Assembly: GCA_016280955.1 (NCBI GenBank)
Contig: JAEEHV010000080.1
Span: 1 to 64,000, forward strand
Length of the DNA: 64,000 nucleotides
From: Candidatus Gastranaerophilales bacterium
GTDB taxonomy: Bacteria; Cyanobacteriota; Vampirovibrionia; Gastranaerophilales; Gastranaerophilaceae
Reading direction: 5' to 3'
Shown here in pieces: positions 1 through 7,894 of this stretch. Position numbers and translations under genes: made by a program. Every line of letters starts with the position of its first letter. Within the stretch, counting starts at the first letter, position 1. The notes beneath the pieces were generated by a model. It saw only the letters and a list, made by a program, of their open reading frames with translations. It had not been told where the DNA came from and searched no databases.

Positions 1-399
1 ACAAAATACCGCAAACAAATGAAAGGTAGAATGAAAGGCACCGAAACAAGAGGTGTTGATTTCGAATTCGGTCGTTACGCACTCAGAGCTCTTGAGCCGG
101 GTTGGATTACAAGCCGTCAGATAGAAGCTGCAAGACGTGCAATGACAAGAGAAATCAAACGTGGCGGTAACGTTTGGATTAAAATATTCCCGGATAAACC
201 GATTACTGCGAAACCTGCTGAAACTCGTATGGGTTCCGGTAAAGGTAACGTTGAATACTGGGTAGCGGTTGTAAAACCAAACAGAATCTTATTTGAACTT
301 GATTACTTTGACAGAGAAGTTGCAGTTCATGCTTTAGAGCTTGCTGCACAAAAACTTCCTATTAAGGTTAAAGTTATTGAAAAAGAGCCACAGGCTTAA
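1..399 (+). CDS. rplP: 50S ribosomal protein L16 (5'-truncated by window edge)
   Basis: Large-subunit protein that helps shape the A site and the peptidyl-transferase region. The reading frame is open from base 1: six codons (T-K-Y-R-K-Q) precede the ATG at 19 and match the usual [10 protein letters not shown] start of L16, so the gene begins upstream of the window and the ATG at 19 is internal. The body carries the family blocks RGxDxxFGxYAL, [13 protein letters not shown] and [19 protein letters not shown]. It is the first visible member of the S10/spc-type operon, 33 bp before rpmC. Identification is secure; only the first few residues are missing. Confidence 0.97.
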   Translation, partial: TKYRKQMKGRMKGTETRGVDFEFGRYALRALEPGWITSRQIEAARRAMTREIKRGGNVWIKIFPDKPITAKPAETRMGSGKGNVEYWVAVVKPNRILFELDYFDREVAVHALELAAQKLPIKVKVIEKEPQA

Positions 400-432
400 G
401 ATACAAGTAAACTAATTAAGGAAAATAAAACA

Positions 433-630
433 ATGAAATTAAGTGAAATGCGTGAAAAAACAGTTGAAGAACTTAAGCAATTCGTTTTAGATTCAAAGAA
501 AGCTTTGATGGATGCAAGAATCAAGTTATCTATGCACAAACTTGAAAATACAGCAGAGATTTCCAAGACTAAAAGAGCAATTGCTCAAGCAAAAACTGTT
601 ATTAAAGAAAAGGAGGCAGCTAATGCCTAA
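433..630 (+). CDS. rpmC: 50S ribosomal protein L29
   Basis: Small helical protein (65 aa) near the polypeptide exit tunnel. It opens with MKLSEMREKTVEELKQF, the standard L29 helix, and continues with the second charged helix typical of the family; length is normal. Its last codons overlap the start of rpsQ by 8 nt (623-630), and the rpsQ ribosome-binding site (AGGAGG at 611-616) lies inside it, so the two are likely translationally coupled. Position between L16 and S17 is the canonical bacterial order. Confidence 0.95.
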   Translation: MKLSEMREKTVEELKQFVLDSKKALMDARIKLSMHKLENTAEISKTKRAIAQAKTVIKEKEAANA

Positions 631-868
631 GAAAGAAAAACAAGGTGTAGTAATCTCGGATAAGATGGACAAAACAGTTGTTGTTAAAGTTGCATCTTAC
701 GATCCGCACCCGAAATATAAAAAGATTATTGAATCAAACAAAAACTACAAAGCTCATGACGAAAAGAATGAATGCGGTATAGGTGACGTAGTAAGAATTA
801 TCGAATCCAAACCAATTTCAGGCAGCAAAAGATGGGTTGTAGAATCTATCGTTGAAAAAGCTAAGTAG
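623..868 (+). CDS. rpsQ: 30S ribosomal protein S17
   Basis: Small-subunit primary rRNA-binding protein, 81 aa. The ATG at 623 is preferred over an upstream in-frame start at 512 because AGGAGG lies 6-7 nt upstream and the resulting N-terminus (MPKKEKQGVVISDKMDKTVVV) is the usual S17 start. The OB-fold blocks HPKYKK, YKAHDE, GDVVRIIESKPIS and KRWVVESIVEKA are all present. It overlaps rpmC by 8 nt. It is followed by a 145-bp spacer with repeats, unusually long inside this operon. Confidence 0.96.
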   Translation: MPKKEKQGVVISDKMDKTVVVKVASYDPHPKYKKIIESNKNYKAHDEKNECGIGDVVRIIESKPISGSKRWVVESIVEKAK

Positions 869-1013
869 TTCTTAAAAGGCACTAAGGCACCAGGGCATTA
901 AGGCACTGGGAGTTAAGTGCAACATCATTACTTAATGTAATGCGCTGGGGGTAAATAAAGGTACCCAAAAGTAGGTCAGGTAATGTCTGACAAAATAGAG
1001 AAGGAAAAGAAAA
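869..1013 (+). repeat. Repeat-bearing spacer between rpsQ and rplN
   Basis: 145 bp without a gene. It contains an imperfect tandem of GGCAC/TTAA units at about 876-912, a small inverted repeat cattac/gtaatg (927-932, 938-943), and the 11-mer gggggtaaata at 948-958 that recurs at 1799 and 55307. The end supplies the rplN ribosome-binding site (GAAGGA). A compact ribosomal operon normally has very short spacers here, so this looks like inserted short repeat sequence that does not stop transcription. Confidence 0.6.
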
Positions 1014-1382
1014 ATGATACAACAAGAAACAAGACTGGTAGTCGCAGATAATACAGGTGCTAAAGAATTATTAGTTATCCGTGTAATGGGTAGTTCTAAT
1101 AAGAAATTTGCATCAGTTGGTGATGTTGTTGTAGCAACTGTTAAGGATGCAACTCCTAATATGACAGTTAAAAAATCTGAAGTTGTTAAGGCTGTTATCG
1201 TCAGAACAAAACACGATATCAAACGTGCTGACGGTTCAGTTATCAGATTTGATGAAAATGCTGCAGTAATTATCGCAAAAGACGGTAACCCGAGAGGAAC
1301 CCGTGTATTTGGACCTGTAGCAAGAGAACTTCGTGATAAAAACTTTATGAAGATAGTTTCACTTGCACCTGAGGTAATATAG
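1014..1382 (+). CDS. rplN: 50S ribosomal protein L14
   Basis: Large-subunit protein at the intersubunit interface, 122 aa, standard length. The start [18 protein letters not shown] is the family hallmark, followed by the [13 protein letters not shown] block and the C-terminal [16 protein letters not shown] block. A GAAGGA ribosome-binding site lies about 9 nt upstream. It is followed after 56 bp by rplX. Confidence 0.97.
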   Translation: MIQQETRLVVADNTGAKELLVIRVMGSSNKKFASVGDVVVATVKDATPNMTVKKSEVVKAVIVRTKHDIKRADGSVIRFDENAAVIIAKDGNPRGTRVFGPVARELRDKNFMKIVSLAPEVI

Positions 1383-1438
1383 TTTTTCTGTTTAGAAAAA
1401 GCTATAAGTCCCTCACAATTAAAATGGAGAAATAAAAA

Positions 1439-1774
1439 ATGGCAAATTCAAAGAAAAGCTTGCATGTTAAAACCGGTGACAGAGTCGTCATTACGGCTGG
1501 CAAGGATAAAGGAAAACAAGGTAACATCAAAAAAGCAATGCCTTCTGAAGGAAAAGTTATAGTAGAAGGTGCTAACATGGTTACCAAAGCTACAAAAGCT
1601 AATCCTGCTTACGGTATTCAGGGCGGATTAATCAAGAAGGAAGCTCCTATTGATTCATCTAACGTTATGATTATATGCCCAAGCTGCGAAAAAGCAACAA
1701 GAGTAGCACACAAAATCGTTGACGGAAAAAAAGTTCGCGTTTGTAAAAAATGTGGTGAACAGCTCAACGACTAA
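1439..1774 (+). CDS. rplX: 50S ribosomal protein L24
   Basis: Assembly-initiating large-subunit protein, 111 aa. The KOW motif is clear (VKTGDRVVITAGKDKGKQGNI, about residues 10-30), and the C-terminal region carries CPSC and CKKC pairs (around residues 79-82 and 102-105) consistent with a bound zinc. GGAG upstream sets the ATG at 1439. It is separated from rplE by a 120-bp spacer. Confidence 0.95.
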   Translation: MANSKKSLHVKTGDRVVITAGKDKGKQGNIKKAMPSEGKVIVEGANMVTKATKANPAYGIQGGLIKKEAPIDSSNVMIICPSCEKATRVAHKIVDGKKVRVCKKCGEQLND

Positions 1775-1894
1775 TTACTAAATACGCGGCCGAGGGGCGG
1801 GGGTAAATATAATTTTAGCCCTTACACAGAAGAATAACTTTAAGTTACAGTTTGCCCGCTGCGGTCAATCGTATCAATTATAAGGAATGGAAAA
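1775..1894 (+). repeat. GC-rich insert in the rplX-rplE spacer
   Basis: 120 bp with no gene. Positions 1785-1803 form a short GC-rich patch (cggccgaggggcgggggt) standing out from the AT-rich surroundings and run into the 11-mer gggggtaaata at 1799-1809. The last bases provide the rplE ribosome-binding site (AAGGAA). No hairpin with a U-tract is seen, so read-through to rplE is expected. Confidence 0.5.
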
Positions 1895-2452
1895 ATGACA
1901 AAAACAAAAAGCTTAAAAGAAAAATACAATTCAGAAGTTAAAGCTGCACTTAAAGAAAAATTCGGTTACAAAAATGATATGATGATTCCTAAACTTCATA
2001 AAATCGTTTTGAACATGGGTGTTGGTGAAGCTTCTCACAACTCAAAAATAGCTGATGCAATTCAGGCTCAATTAACAAAGATTGCCGGACAACACGCAGT
2101 AGTTACCAAGGCTAAAAAATCAATCGCTTCTTATAAGCTGAGAGAAGGTATGCCTGTTGGTGCTATGGTTACATTACGTGGTGAAAAGATGTATGATTTC
2201 TTGCAAAAGTTAATCTGTGTAGTTCTTCCGCGTATCAGAGACTTCCGTGGTGTTTCTGCTAAGAGCTTTGATGGCAGAGGTAACTATACTCTTGGTTTAA
2301 AAGAACAATCTTTGTTCCCTGAAATCACTTATGAAGAAGTTGATTTGGTAAAAGGTATGAACGTATCTGTTATCACAACTGCTAATACTGATGATGAAGC
2401 AAGAGAACTTCTCAGATTGTTGGGAATGCCTTTCAAAGGAATGAATAAATAG
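1895..2452 (+). CDS. rplE: 50S ribosomal protein L5
   Basis: Central-protuberance protein that binds 5S rRNA, 185 aa, normal length. Recognisable blocks are the start [64 protein letters not shown] and the C-terminal [18 protein letters not shown]. An AAGGAA site precedes the ATG. Its TAG stop codon lies inside the first unit of a heptanucleotide repeat that fills the following spacer. Confidence 0.97.
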   Translation: MTKTKSLKEKYNSEVKAALKEKFGYKNDMMIPKLHKIVLNMGVGEASHNSKIADAIQAQLTKIAGQHAVVTKAKKSIASYKLREGMPVGAMVTLRGEKMYDFLQKLICVVLPRIRDFRGVSAKSFDGRGNYTLGLKEQSLFPEITYEEVDLVKGMNVSVITTANTDDEARELLRLLGMPFKGMNK

Positions 2453-2606
2453 TGGAAAGTGGAAAATGGTAAGTGGAAAGTTGTTAAATATTTCCAGTCC
2501 CATTTGAAGTTTTTCATAAGTTAACAATAGTTAGTACAAAAATAAAATTGGAAATGAGAATGTGCAAATTGAAATAACTTTCAACTTTCAACTTTCAACT
2601 TTCCAC
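2451..2606 (+). repeat. Opposed heptanucleotide tandem repeats between rplE and rpsN
   Basis: The 174-bp spacer starts with a 7-bp-period repeat of AGTGGAA-type units (2451-2483: agtggaa, agtggaa, aatggta, agtggaa, agttg) and ends with the opposite orientation, TTTCAAC units closing with TTTCCAC (about 2578-2606). Together they form an imperfect inverted repeat of about 26-33 bp that could fold into a long hairpin around a loop of some 95 nt. The pattern resembles the short tandemly repeated heptamers known from cyanobacteria. It sits in an active ribosomal operon. Confidence 0.7.
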
Positions 2607-2626
2607 TAGTAAAAGGAGATAAATTC

Positions 2627-2833
2627 ATGGCTAAGAAAGCGATGATAAATAAAGAAGAAACAAGACGTGAATTAGCTGCTAAGGGTAAATATCCTTCAGT
2701 CAGACTTCACAACAGATGCAGTATTTGCGGCAGACCTCACGGTTTCCACAGAGATTTCGGTCTTTGCAGAATCTGTTTGAGAAAGATGGCTCACCAGGGA
2801 TTACTTCCGGGTGTAACTAAAGCATCTTGGTAG
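2627..2833 (+). CDS. rpsN: 30S ribosomal protein S14, zinc-binding (type Z)
   Basis: Small-subunit head protein, 68 aa. It has the short zinc form: C31-x-x-C34 and C47-x-x-C50 flanking [12 protein letters not shown], and the family ending LPGVTKASW. The N-terminus is about seven residues longer than the usual 61-aa form. AAAAGGAG lies just upstream. Canonically rpsH and rplF would follow; here a terminator hairpin and an unrelated gene follow instead. Confidence 0.96.
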   Translation: MAKKAMINKEETRRELAAKGKYPSVRLHNRCSICGRPHGFHRDFGLCRICLRKMAHQGLLPGVTKASW

Positions 2834-2901
2834 TATTATTTATTTAAAATATTATTGGGCGAGTATGCCCAAACTATCTTGTTTGCAGAAATAATTTTAA
2901 T

Positions 2902-2931
2902 AAAGCGACTTGATTTTCGTCAGGTCGCTTT
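2902..2931 (+). terminator. Terminator hairpin after rpsN
   Basis: Stem aaagcgacttga (2902-2913) pairs with tcaggtcgcttt (2920-2931) with one G-U pair around a 6-nt loop. The U-rich end is weak (cttta). It marks the likely end of the ribosomal operon. Confidence 0.7.
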
Positions 2932-3049
2932 ATAATGTGTTAAAAAGTTTTCTAAATAAATATTAAATAATGTAACAATTTGTGGTTATTCTTTAAAGTT
3001 TTATAAAAATTAGCCGTAATAACTAGTAATAAGTTTTCAGGAGAATTAC

Positions 3050-3790
3050 ATGAGCGGTTATAATTTCGATTTTATTCAGAGCAGATATGGTAATGCAATA
3101 ACTAAGCAGGCATTTGACCAATTGGATGCTCTTGACGGAAAACAAGACAATGAAATTGATAACAGTGTATTTGATACTGTAGAAGAAGTTATAATATTGT
3201 ACAACAGCTTTATTGAAAACAAAAGCGAATTCAAGAGCTGTTTAGAAAAAGCCAGTGATATGGCAAAGAAAGTTGCAGATATATTGGTACCATCTTTTGA
3301 AGCAACTAAAGATGTAGCTGAAAACGAGCCTGTTGATACAGATACAGATAACACAATAAAACGTAAAAAACAAAAAAAAGTTCAGGATAAAGAACCTCCG
3401 GCTGTTCAGAGAATGGAGGAAATTGCAAAGGAAATACTTGAAAAAGCAGAAGAAGCCGCAAAAAACGAAGATGATATGTTTTCAAACGACATAACAAAAA
3501 TTAAAAATTTCCCTTTGGGCGTTGTTATCAAAAATTTTGGAATTAAAATAAATTATGATGATCCAAGTAATGATGACGCATCTTTTGATATATTGAACGG
3601 TAAAACAACCATACAACGAGTTCCTGACGGGTTAGAAATAACTATTGTTTTTGAATATAACGGACAAACTTATACAAAAAAAGCTTTTTCAAAAACTGAA
3701 AACATAATGAAACAGCTTAAAGAAGATTATACAATTGAACGGGTAGATGAATGCAATTCATCAATTAATGGAGGTAATGTATCAGGTTAA
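3050..3790 (+). CDS. Hypothetical acidic protein
   Basis: Unknown protein of 246 aa with no signal peptide and no membrane segment. Residues 20-40 (AFDQLDALDGKQDNEIDNSV) loosely resemble an EF-hand-like helix-loop with acidic residues, but the spacing does not fit a canonical calcium loop. Residues about 100-150 are highly charged (KRKKQKKVQDKEPP, then a Lys/Glu-rich predicted helix), and the C-terminal 80 residues look like a small beta domain (GLEITIVFEYNGQTYTKKAF). CAGGAG gives a good ribosome-binding site for the ATG at 3050. It stands alone between two terminators, so it is probably monocistronic. Confidence 0.75.
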   Translation: MSGYNFDFIQSRYGNAITKQAFDQLDALDGKQDNEIDNSVFDTVEEVIILYNSFIENKSEFKSCLEKASDMAKKVADILVPSFEATKDVAENEPVDTDTDNTIKRKKQKKVQDKEPPAVQRMEEIAKEILEKAEEAAKNEDDMFSNDITKIKNFPLGVVIKNFGIKINYDDPSNDDASFDILNGKTTIQRVPDGLEITIVFEYNGQTYTKKAFSKTENIMKQLKEDYTIERVDECNSSINGGNVSG

Positions 3791-3861
3791 TACAAAAAAC
3801 TAATATAATTATTTTAAACAAATTATTACATTGTTTAATATTATAATATGTAAATAATAAA

Positions 3862-3893
3862 TAACGGTGCGGACAATTTTGTCCGCACCGTTA
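3862..3893. terminator. Bidirectional terminator between convergent genes
   Basis: A perfect 13-bp stem (taacggtgcggac at 3862-3874 with gtccgcaccgtta at 3881-3893) around a 6-nt loop, followed on the plus strand by atatttt and preceded by A-rich sequence. It lies between the 3050 gene and nrdD, which converge. Confidence 0.85.
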
Positions 3894-3916
3894 ATATTTT
3901 AAAATTCTATTTACTC

Positions 3917-6205
3917 CTACATTGATTTTCTGTCAGCAATTTCTTCCATCTTGTGGTCTGCAAGACGAGAGTCGCCTTTAACTCTGGAGTATGAAAGATA
4001 TCCGTTCATACGGTCGATTTTTGTAAGGTTTCTGCTTCCGCATTTCGGGCAGACATCCATACTTAATTCTTCGTGACCGCAATCATCGCAGTATGCGAGT
4101 GAAAGGTTAACACCTTCATAGAATCCCATATCCATAGCACGAAGAACCAGAGTTTTAACAGCATCTGTATTGTAGTCGAGCGGATATTTTACATACTGAA
4201 TCTTACCGCCGTTCATCAAATCCCAGAAACGTTTCTCAAGATCCTGTTTTTGGATTGGTGTAATATCTTCAGATACATGGCAGTGGAAACTGTTTGAAAC
4301 GTATGGCTTATCAGATACATGAGAAACGACACCGTATTTTTTACGGAATTGTTTTACCTGTAAACCGCAGAGGTTTTCAGCAGGTGTGCCGTAAAGCGCA
4401 TACATGTTACCGTCTTCTTTTTTGAACTGATTTACTTTTTCGTTAATGTATTTCATAACATCAATTGCAAACTGACCGTCTTCAACAAGTGATTTTCCAT
4501 TATAAAGCTCCTGAAGTTCGTTCAAGGCAGTAATACCGAATGATGCTGTTGCTGATTTTAACAGAGGTTTAATCTTGTCGTGAATACCCAAATGACCGCC
4601 CAAGAATCCGCCTTCGCAGTATGCTAACGGGTTAACTGATGCCTTCATTTCTCCCAAGTATTCATAAGTTCTTATATGAAGCTGTCTAATTAATTCCATA
4701 TAGTAATCAAGAACTTCATAGAAATCTCTGCTTTCTTTCTTAGCCTTAGCATAAATCATTGGTAAGTGTAAGCTGATTGCACCGATGTTGAAACGACCTA
4801 CAAAGATTGGTTTATCGTTTTCGTCTGCCGGCTCCATACCGCCTCTTTCATACCAAGGTGATAAGAATGCTCTGCATCCCATAGGAGAAACAACTCTTCC
4901 GTATTTCTTATACATAGATGCTACATAACCTTCGCCTGAAAGTGATAACCAGTCAGGGTACATAGCTTTCTTAGAGCACTCAATGCCTGCTTCAAACAAA
5001 TCATAGTTGATTTTGCCTTCACCATGAAGATTTTCATCATATAAGAAAACTATTTTAGGGAATAATACCGGCTTTTTGTTGCCATGTTTGCCCTGACCGT
5101 TCATACGAATTTTTAACATAGCTTTGGTAGCCATTTTTTCGTATTGTTCGGTTCCAAGACCTGCTGTAACCGTAATAAACGGATAGTCACCACGGGAGGA
5201 TGCTACAGTGTTAAACTTGTATTCCCACCCCTGGAAACCTTGTTCAAAATCTTTTTGAACATCATTTAAAGCTGCTTCTCTTGCTTTTTCAAAGTCCAGA
5301 CCTAAGCATAAATATTTTTCATTTTGTCTTTGGAATGTTTTTTCGGCATAAGGAGCCAAAATCTTATCAACTTCCGGAACAGTGAAACCGCCGTATTGTT
5401 GGCTTGCTGCTGCCATAACAATATCACCGATTACATCAAATGCAACATCAAGTGATTTTGGTTCGTTGTACCAGAGATTGCCCATTTCAAATCCGCCTTT
5501 AAGAACAGATGCAACATCAAATAAACAGCAGTTCATTGTGTCACGTCTTGCAGACATATCGTGGATATAAATATAGCCGTCTCTGATTGCCTGAAGTTCA
5601 TCTACTGTTAAGAAAAACTTTTTGTATAATTCTTTGTTAAGTTCATTGAAAATCAAAGAACGTTTTGTTGAAACCAAAGTAGAATCCGCATTAGAGTTTT
5701 CTTTGTCACCGATGTACATAATTCTCTGAGATTCCTGATAAACTTTGTCTAACATATGAACAAAGTCTTGCTTGTAGTTTCTGTAGTTTCTGTAGCTTTG
5801 AGCCACACTCGGATTAAGAGCCTCAAGTGCACCTTCAACAAAATTGTGCATTTCAGCAATTGTAATTTCTGTTTTACCGCTCTTTGCAATATTAATAGCT
5901 ACAAAATCGCAAATATTTTTAATTTCTTCGTCAGATAGTTTTACTAATACTCTTGTAGCGGATTTAGAGATTGCATTAATAATCTTGGTATCATCAAAAT
6001 TTTCTTTTGTTCCGTCTTTTTTAATGACATGAATATTTTCCAGTTTAACCGGTTTAATCTGTTGTGCCTGTAATTGTGCAACCTGAGAGATAAATTCCTT
6101 GTTTGGAGTTCCCGAATTACGCATTACATCTGTAGCAACACCCGCTGTTGCTCTTGTTGATGAGAATTCTACTATATTATCTTCCTTATTTAAACTGTTC
6201 TGCAT
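3917..6205 (-). CDS. nrdD: Anaerobic (class III) ribonucleoside-triphosphate reductase
   Basis: Makes deoxyribonucleotides in the absence of oxygen using a glycyl radical. The 762-aa protein has an N-terminal ATP-cone (about residues 55-150, HVIKKDGTKENFDDTKIINAI), the catalytic barrel, a zinc site CDDC...CPKC near residues 708-725, and the C-terminal glycyl-radical motif RMNGYLSY with the radical glycine at about G735. The activase NrdG is not in this window. The ribosome-binding site (reverse of acctcct) sits 9-12 nt before the ATG. Its presence without an aerobic reductase here fits an anaerobic lifestyle. Confidence 0.96.
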   Translation of the reverse strand: MQNSLNKEDNIVEFSSTRATAGVATDVMRNSGTPNKEFISQVAQLQAQQIKPVKLENIHVIKKDGTKENFDDTKIINAISKSATRVLVKLSDEEIKNICDFVAINIAKSGKTEITIAEMHNFVEGALEALNPSVAQSYRNYRNYKQDFVHMLDKVYQESQRIMYIGDKENSNADSTLVSTKRSLIFNELNKELYKKFFLTVDELQAIRDGYIYIHDMSARRDTMNCCLFDVASVLKGGFEMGNLWYNEPKSLDVAFDVIGDIVMAAASQQYGGFTVPEVDKILAPYAEKTFQRQNEKYLCLGLDFEKAREAALNDVQKDFEQGFQGWEYKFNTVASSRGDYPFITVTAGLGTEQYEKMATKAMLKIRMNGQGKHGNKKPVLFPKIVFLYDENLHGEGKINYDLFEAGIECSKKAMYPDWLSLSGEGYVASMYKKYGRVVSPMGCRAFLSPWYERGGMEPADENDKPIFVGRFNIGAISLHLPMIYAKAKKESRDFYEVLDYYMELIRQLHIRTYEYLGEMKASVNPLAYCEGGFLGGHLGIHDKIKPLLKSATASFGITALNELQELYNGKSLVEDGQFAIDVMKYINEKVNQFKKEDGNMYALYGTPAENLCGLQVKQFRKKYGVVSHVSDKPYVSNSFHCHVSEDITPIQKQDLEKRFWDLMNGGKIQYVKYPLDYNTDAVKTLVLRAMDMGFYEGVNLSLAYCDDCGHEELSMDVCPKCGSRNLTKIDRMNGYLSYSRVKGDSRLADHKMEEIADRKSM

Positions 6206-6565
6206 TTGAATACAAACCTCCTAATCGTACGTTGCCAAAGGTAAGCTATTTATATCTCCTAACCTTACCTTCTAATTAGAGAATAACATCTTCCCCAAAA
6301 AATCTAATCCACTATATAAATGATAATTCAAAAAATCAATCTTATCAATAAATTAATAAAACTTATCAATACTCTCAAATGCAGTTATATCAAGGCATTT
6401 ACATTTCGAAATATTGTTAATTTTGTAACAGTTTTTTCATGTTTTTTATCTGAAATTTATTGACAAAACAGCTAAATATTATCAATTGTGAATTTCACAC
6501 CAATAATTGCCAGCGGTATGAAAAATTTCCCATGCCCGTGTTATTCATACATTTTTTTATTTTAA
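6206..6565. other. 360-bp intergenic region upstream of nrdD
   Basis: No gene is seen. Reading toward nrdD, the last 100 bp contain an inverted repeat, aaggtaag (6238-6245) with cttacctt (6264-6271), separated by 18 nt, just upstream of the nrdD ribosome-binding site; it could be an operator or a leader hairpin. The rest is very AT-rich. I could not find a clear copy of the NrdR box. Confidence 0.4.
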
Positions 6566-7351
6566 TTATCTTATGCATTTTGCAATGGCATAAACACTAA
6601 CGGTATTTATGTATGCTCCCAGGATTCCGATAAATAAAAATACTAATGAAAATGCTATTATCGGGTATTTTAATGTGAGCATGGCACAAGGAATAAAAGC
6701 AATTACAAATAATATTATCATAAGCAATGATGCCAGTATTAATATACCTACGTATTTATAGTAAATATCTGAATTTGCTTTAATTAATCTTATTATTTCT
6801 TTAAAGTTAAAGAATGCCAGCGGCTCCTCTGTTGTTGCGAACAGCCTGATAGCTGACGGATAATATATACAGGATGCAATAAAGAGAAGCATTGCAAATA
6901 GGATAAGTACTGCGATACCAAGTATTGTTGCGGTTATGTTATTTATATGAAATAAAACAGCAAAAATTATTGCCAGAATAATTCCTATGGTTAATATTGC
7001 AAAAAAGACGGCAAGTCCTAATAAAAGCTGACCTGCAAAGCATTTTAATCCCAAAAGACTGTCTTTTTTAAAGTTAAACATAGGTAAAAGAAAGTTTTGA
7101 TTTTGTTCCGTAAGACTTTTTATACAAGAAGCCCAATAACCATAATAGAGAATCTGTGCAACGAGTGAAACACAACTCATAACAAAGAATATTCCCAAAT
7201 ACTTAAGCGGACCGATGTGCTCAGCTCCGTTTGAGATAATTTGCGGCAATAAGTTTATCATTATTAATACAAAGAATATAAAAAATTTATTCAGGATTTT
7301 GTTATCCAAAAACATATATTTAAAAGCATAAAACGGACTTGTCTGATTCAT
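6566..7351 (-). CDS. DUF4013-like integral membrane protein
   Basis: About 261 aa with five to six hydrophobic segments. The block SCIYYPSAIRLFATTEEPL followed by FFNFKEIIRLIKAN resembles the conserved middle of the DUF4013 family of unknown membrane proteins. I chose the ATG at 7351 (MNQTSPFYAF) rather than the in-frame ATG 12 nt upstream because a TGAGGT ribosome-binding site lies at the right distance only for the former. No function is known. It lies upstream of nrdD on the same strand but 360 bp away, so it need not be co-transcribed. Confidence 0.75.
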   Translation of the reverse strand: MNQTSPFYAFKYMFLDNKILNKFFIFFVLIMINLLPQIISNGAEHIGPLKYLGIFFVMSCVSLVAQILYYGYWASCIKSLTEQNQNFLLPMFNFKKDSLLGLKCFAGQLLLGLAVFFAILTIGIILAIIFAVLFHINNITATILGIAVLILFAMLLFIASCIYYPSAIRLFATTEEPLAFFNFKEIIRLIKANSDIYYKYVGILILASLLMIILFVIAFIPCAMLTLKYPIIAFSLVFLFIGILGAYINTVSVYAIAKCIR

Positions 7352-7435
7352 ATTTAACCTCATAAATTAGTTACACATATTACAAATACTATAATTTAAT
7401 TACATTTGCATCATTTGAATACAGTATTATTTGTT

Positions 7436-7894
7436 TCAGGCATTGTTTTGTATCGGTTCGGCTTCAAGCATAAATGTTACCGGCCCGTCATTTATAAGTG
7501 ATACTTCCATCATTGCACCAAATTGTCCGTGTCCGGTTTTTATCCCGAATGAGTTAATTTGGGTAATAAAATATTCATAAAGTTCGTTTGCAATTTGAGG
7601 GGGAGCGGATTTGTCAAAACTCGGTCTGGTTCCTTTTTTGCAGTCACCGCACAATGTAAACTGAGAAACAATAAGCATTTCGCCGTTAATATCGACAAGT
7701 GAAAGGTTCATTTTGTCGTTTTCATCAGGAAAAATTCTGAGATTAGCGGCTTTTTTTGCAAGTTTTTCAACTTGTTCTGCAGTATCTCCCTTCTCAATTC
7801 CGACAAATGCTAAAATTCCTTTTTCAATAGCAGAATAGAGCTTATTGTCAATATTAACCGAAGCTTCGGATACACGTTGTATGAGAACTTTCAT
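7436..7894 (-). CDS. dtd: D-aminoacyl-tRNA deacylase
   Basis: Hydrolyses D-amino acids (and glycine mischarged on tRNA-Ala) from tRNA, a translation quality-control enzyme. The 152-aa sequence starts MKVLIQRVSEASV and has the two active-site motifs: SQFTL (about residues 78-82) and NDGPVT (about 136-141, here N-D-G rather than N-S-G). Length is normal. The start overlaps the stop of the Maf gene by 1 nt (TAATG), with the ribosome-binding site AGAGGAAA inside the upstream gene, so the two are translationally coupled. Confidence 0.96.
   Translation of the reverse strand: MKVLIQRVSEASVNIDNKLYSAIEKGILAFVGIEKGDTAEQVEKLAKKAANLRIFPDENDKMNLSLVDINGEMLIVSQFTLCGDCKKGTRPSFDKSAPPQIANELYEYFITQINSFGIKTGHGQFGAMMEVSLINDGPVTFMLEAEPIQNNA

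Noticed and set aside
3076-3354. Minus-strand open frame antisense to the 3050 gene
   Set aside because: Serine/leucine-rich translation typical of an antisense frame, without a ribosome-binding site; same reasoning applied to other antisense frames.
6206-6565. NrdR-type box upstream of nrdD
   Set aside because: No sequence resembling a pair of ACAcwATATAGTGT-like boxes was found.
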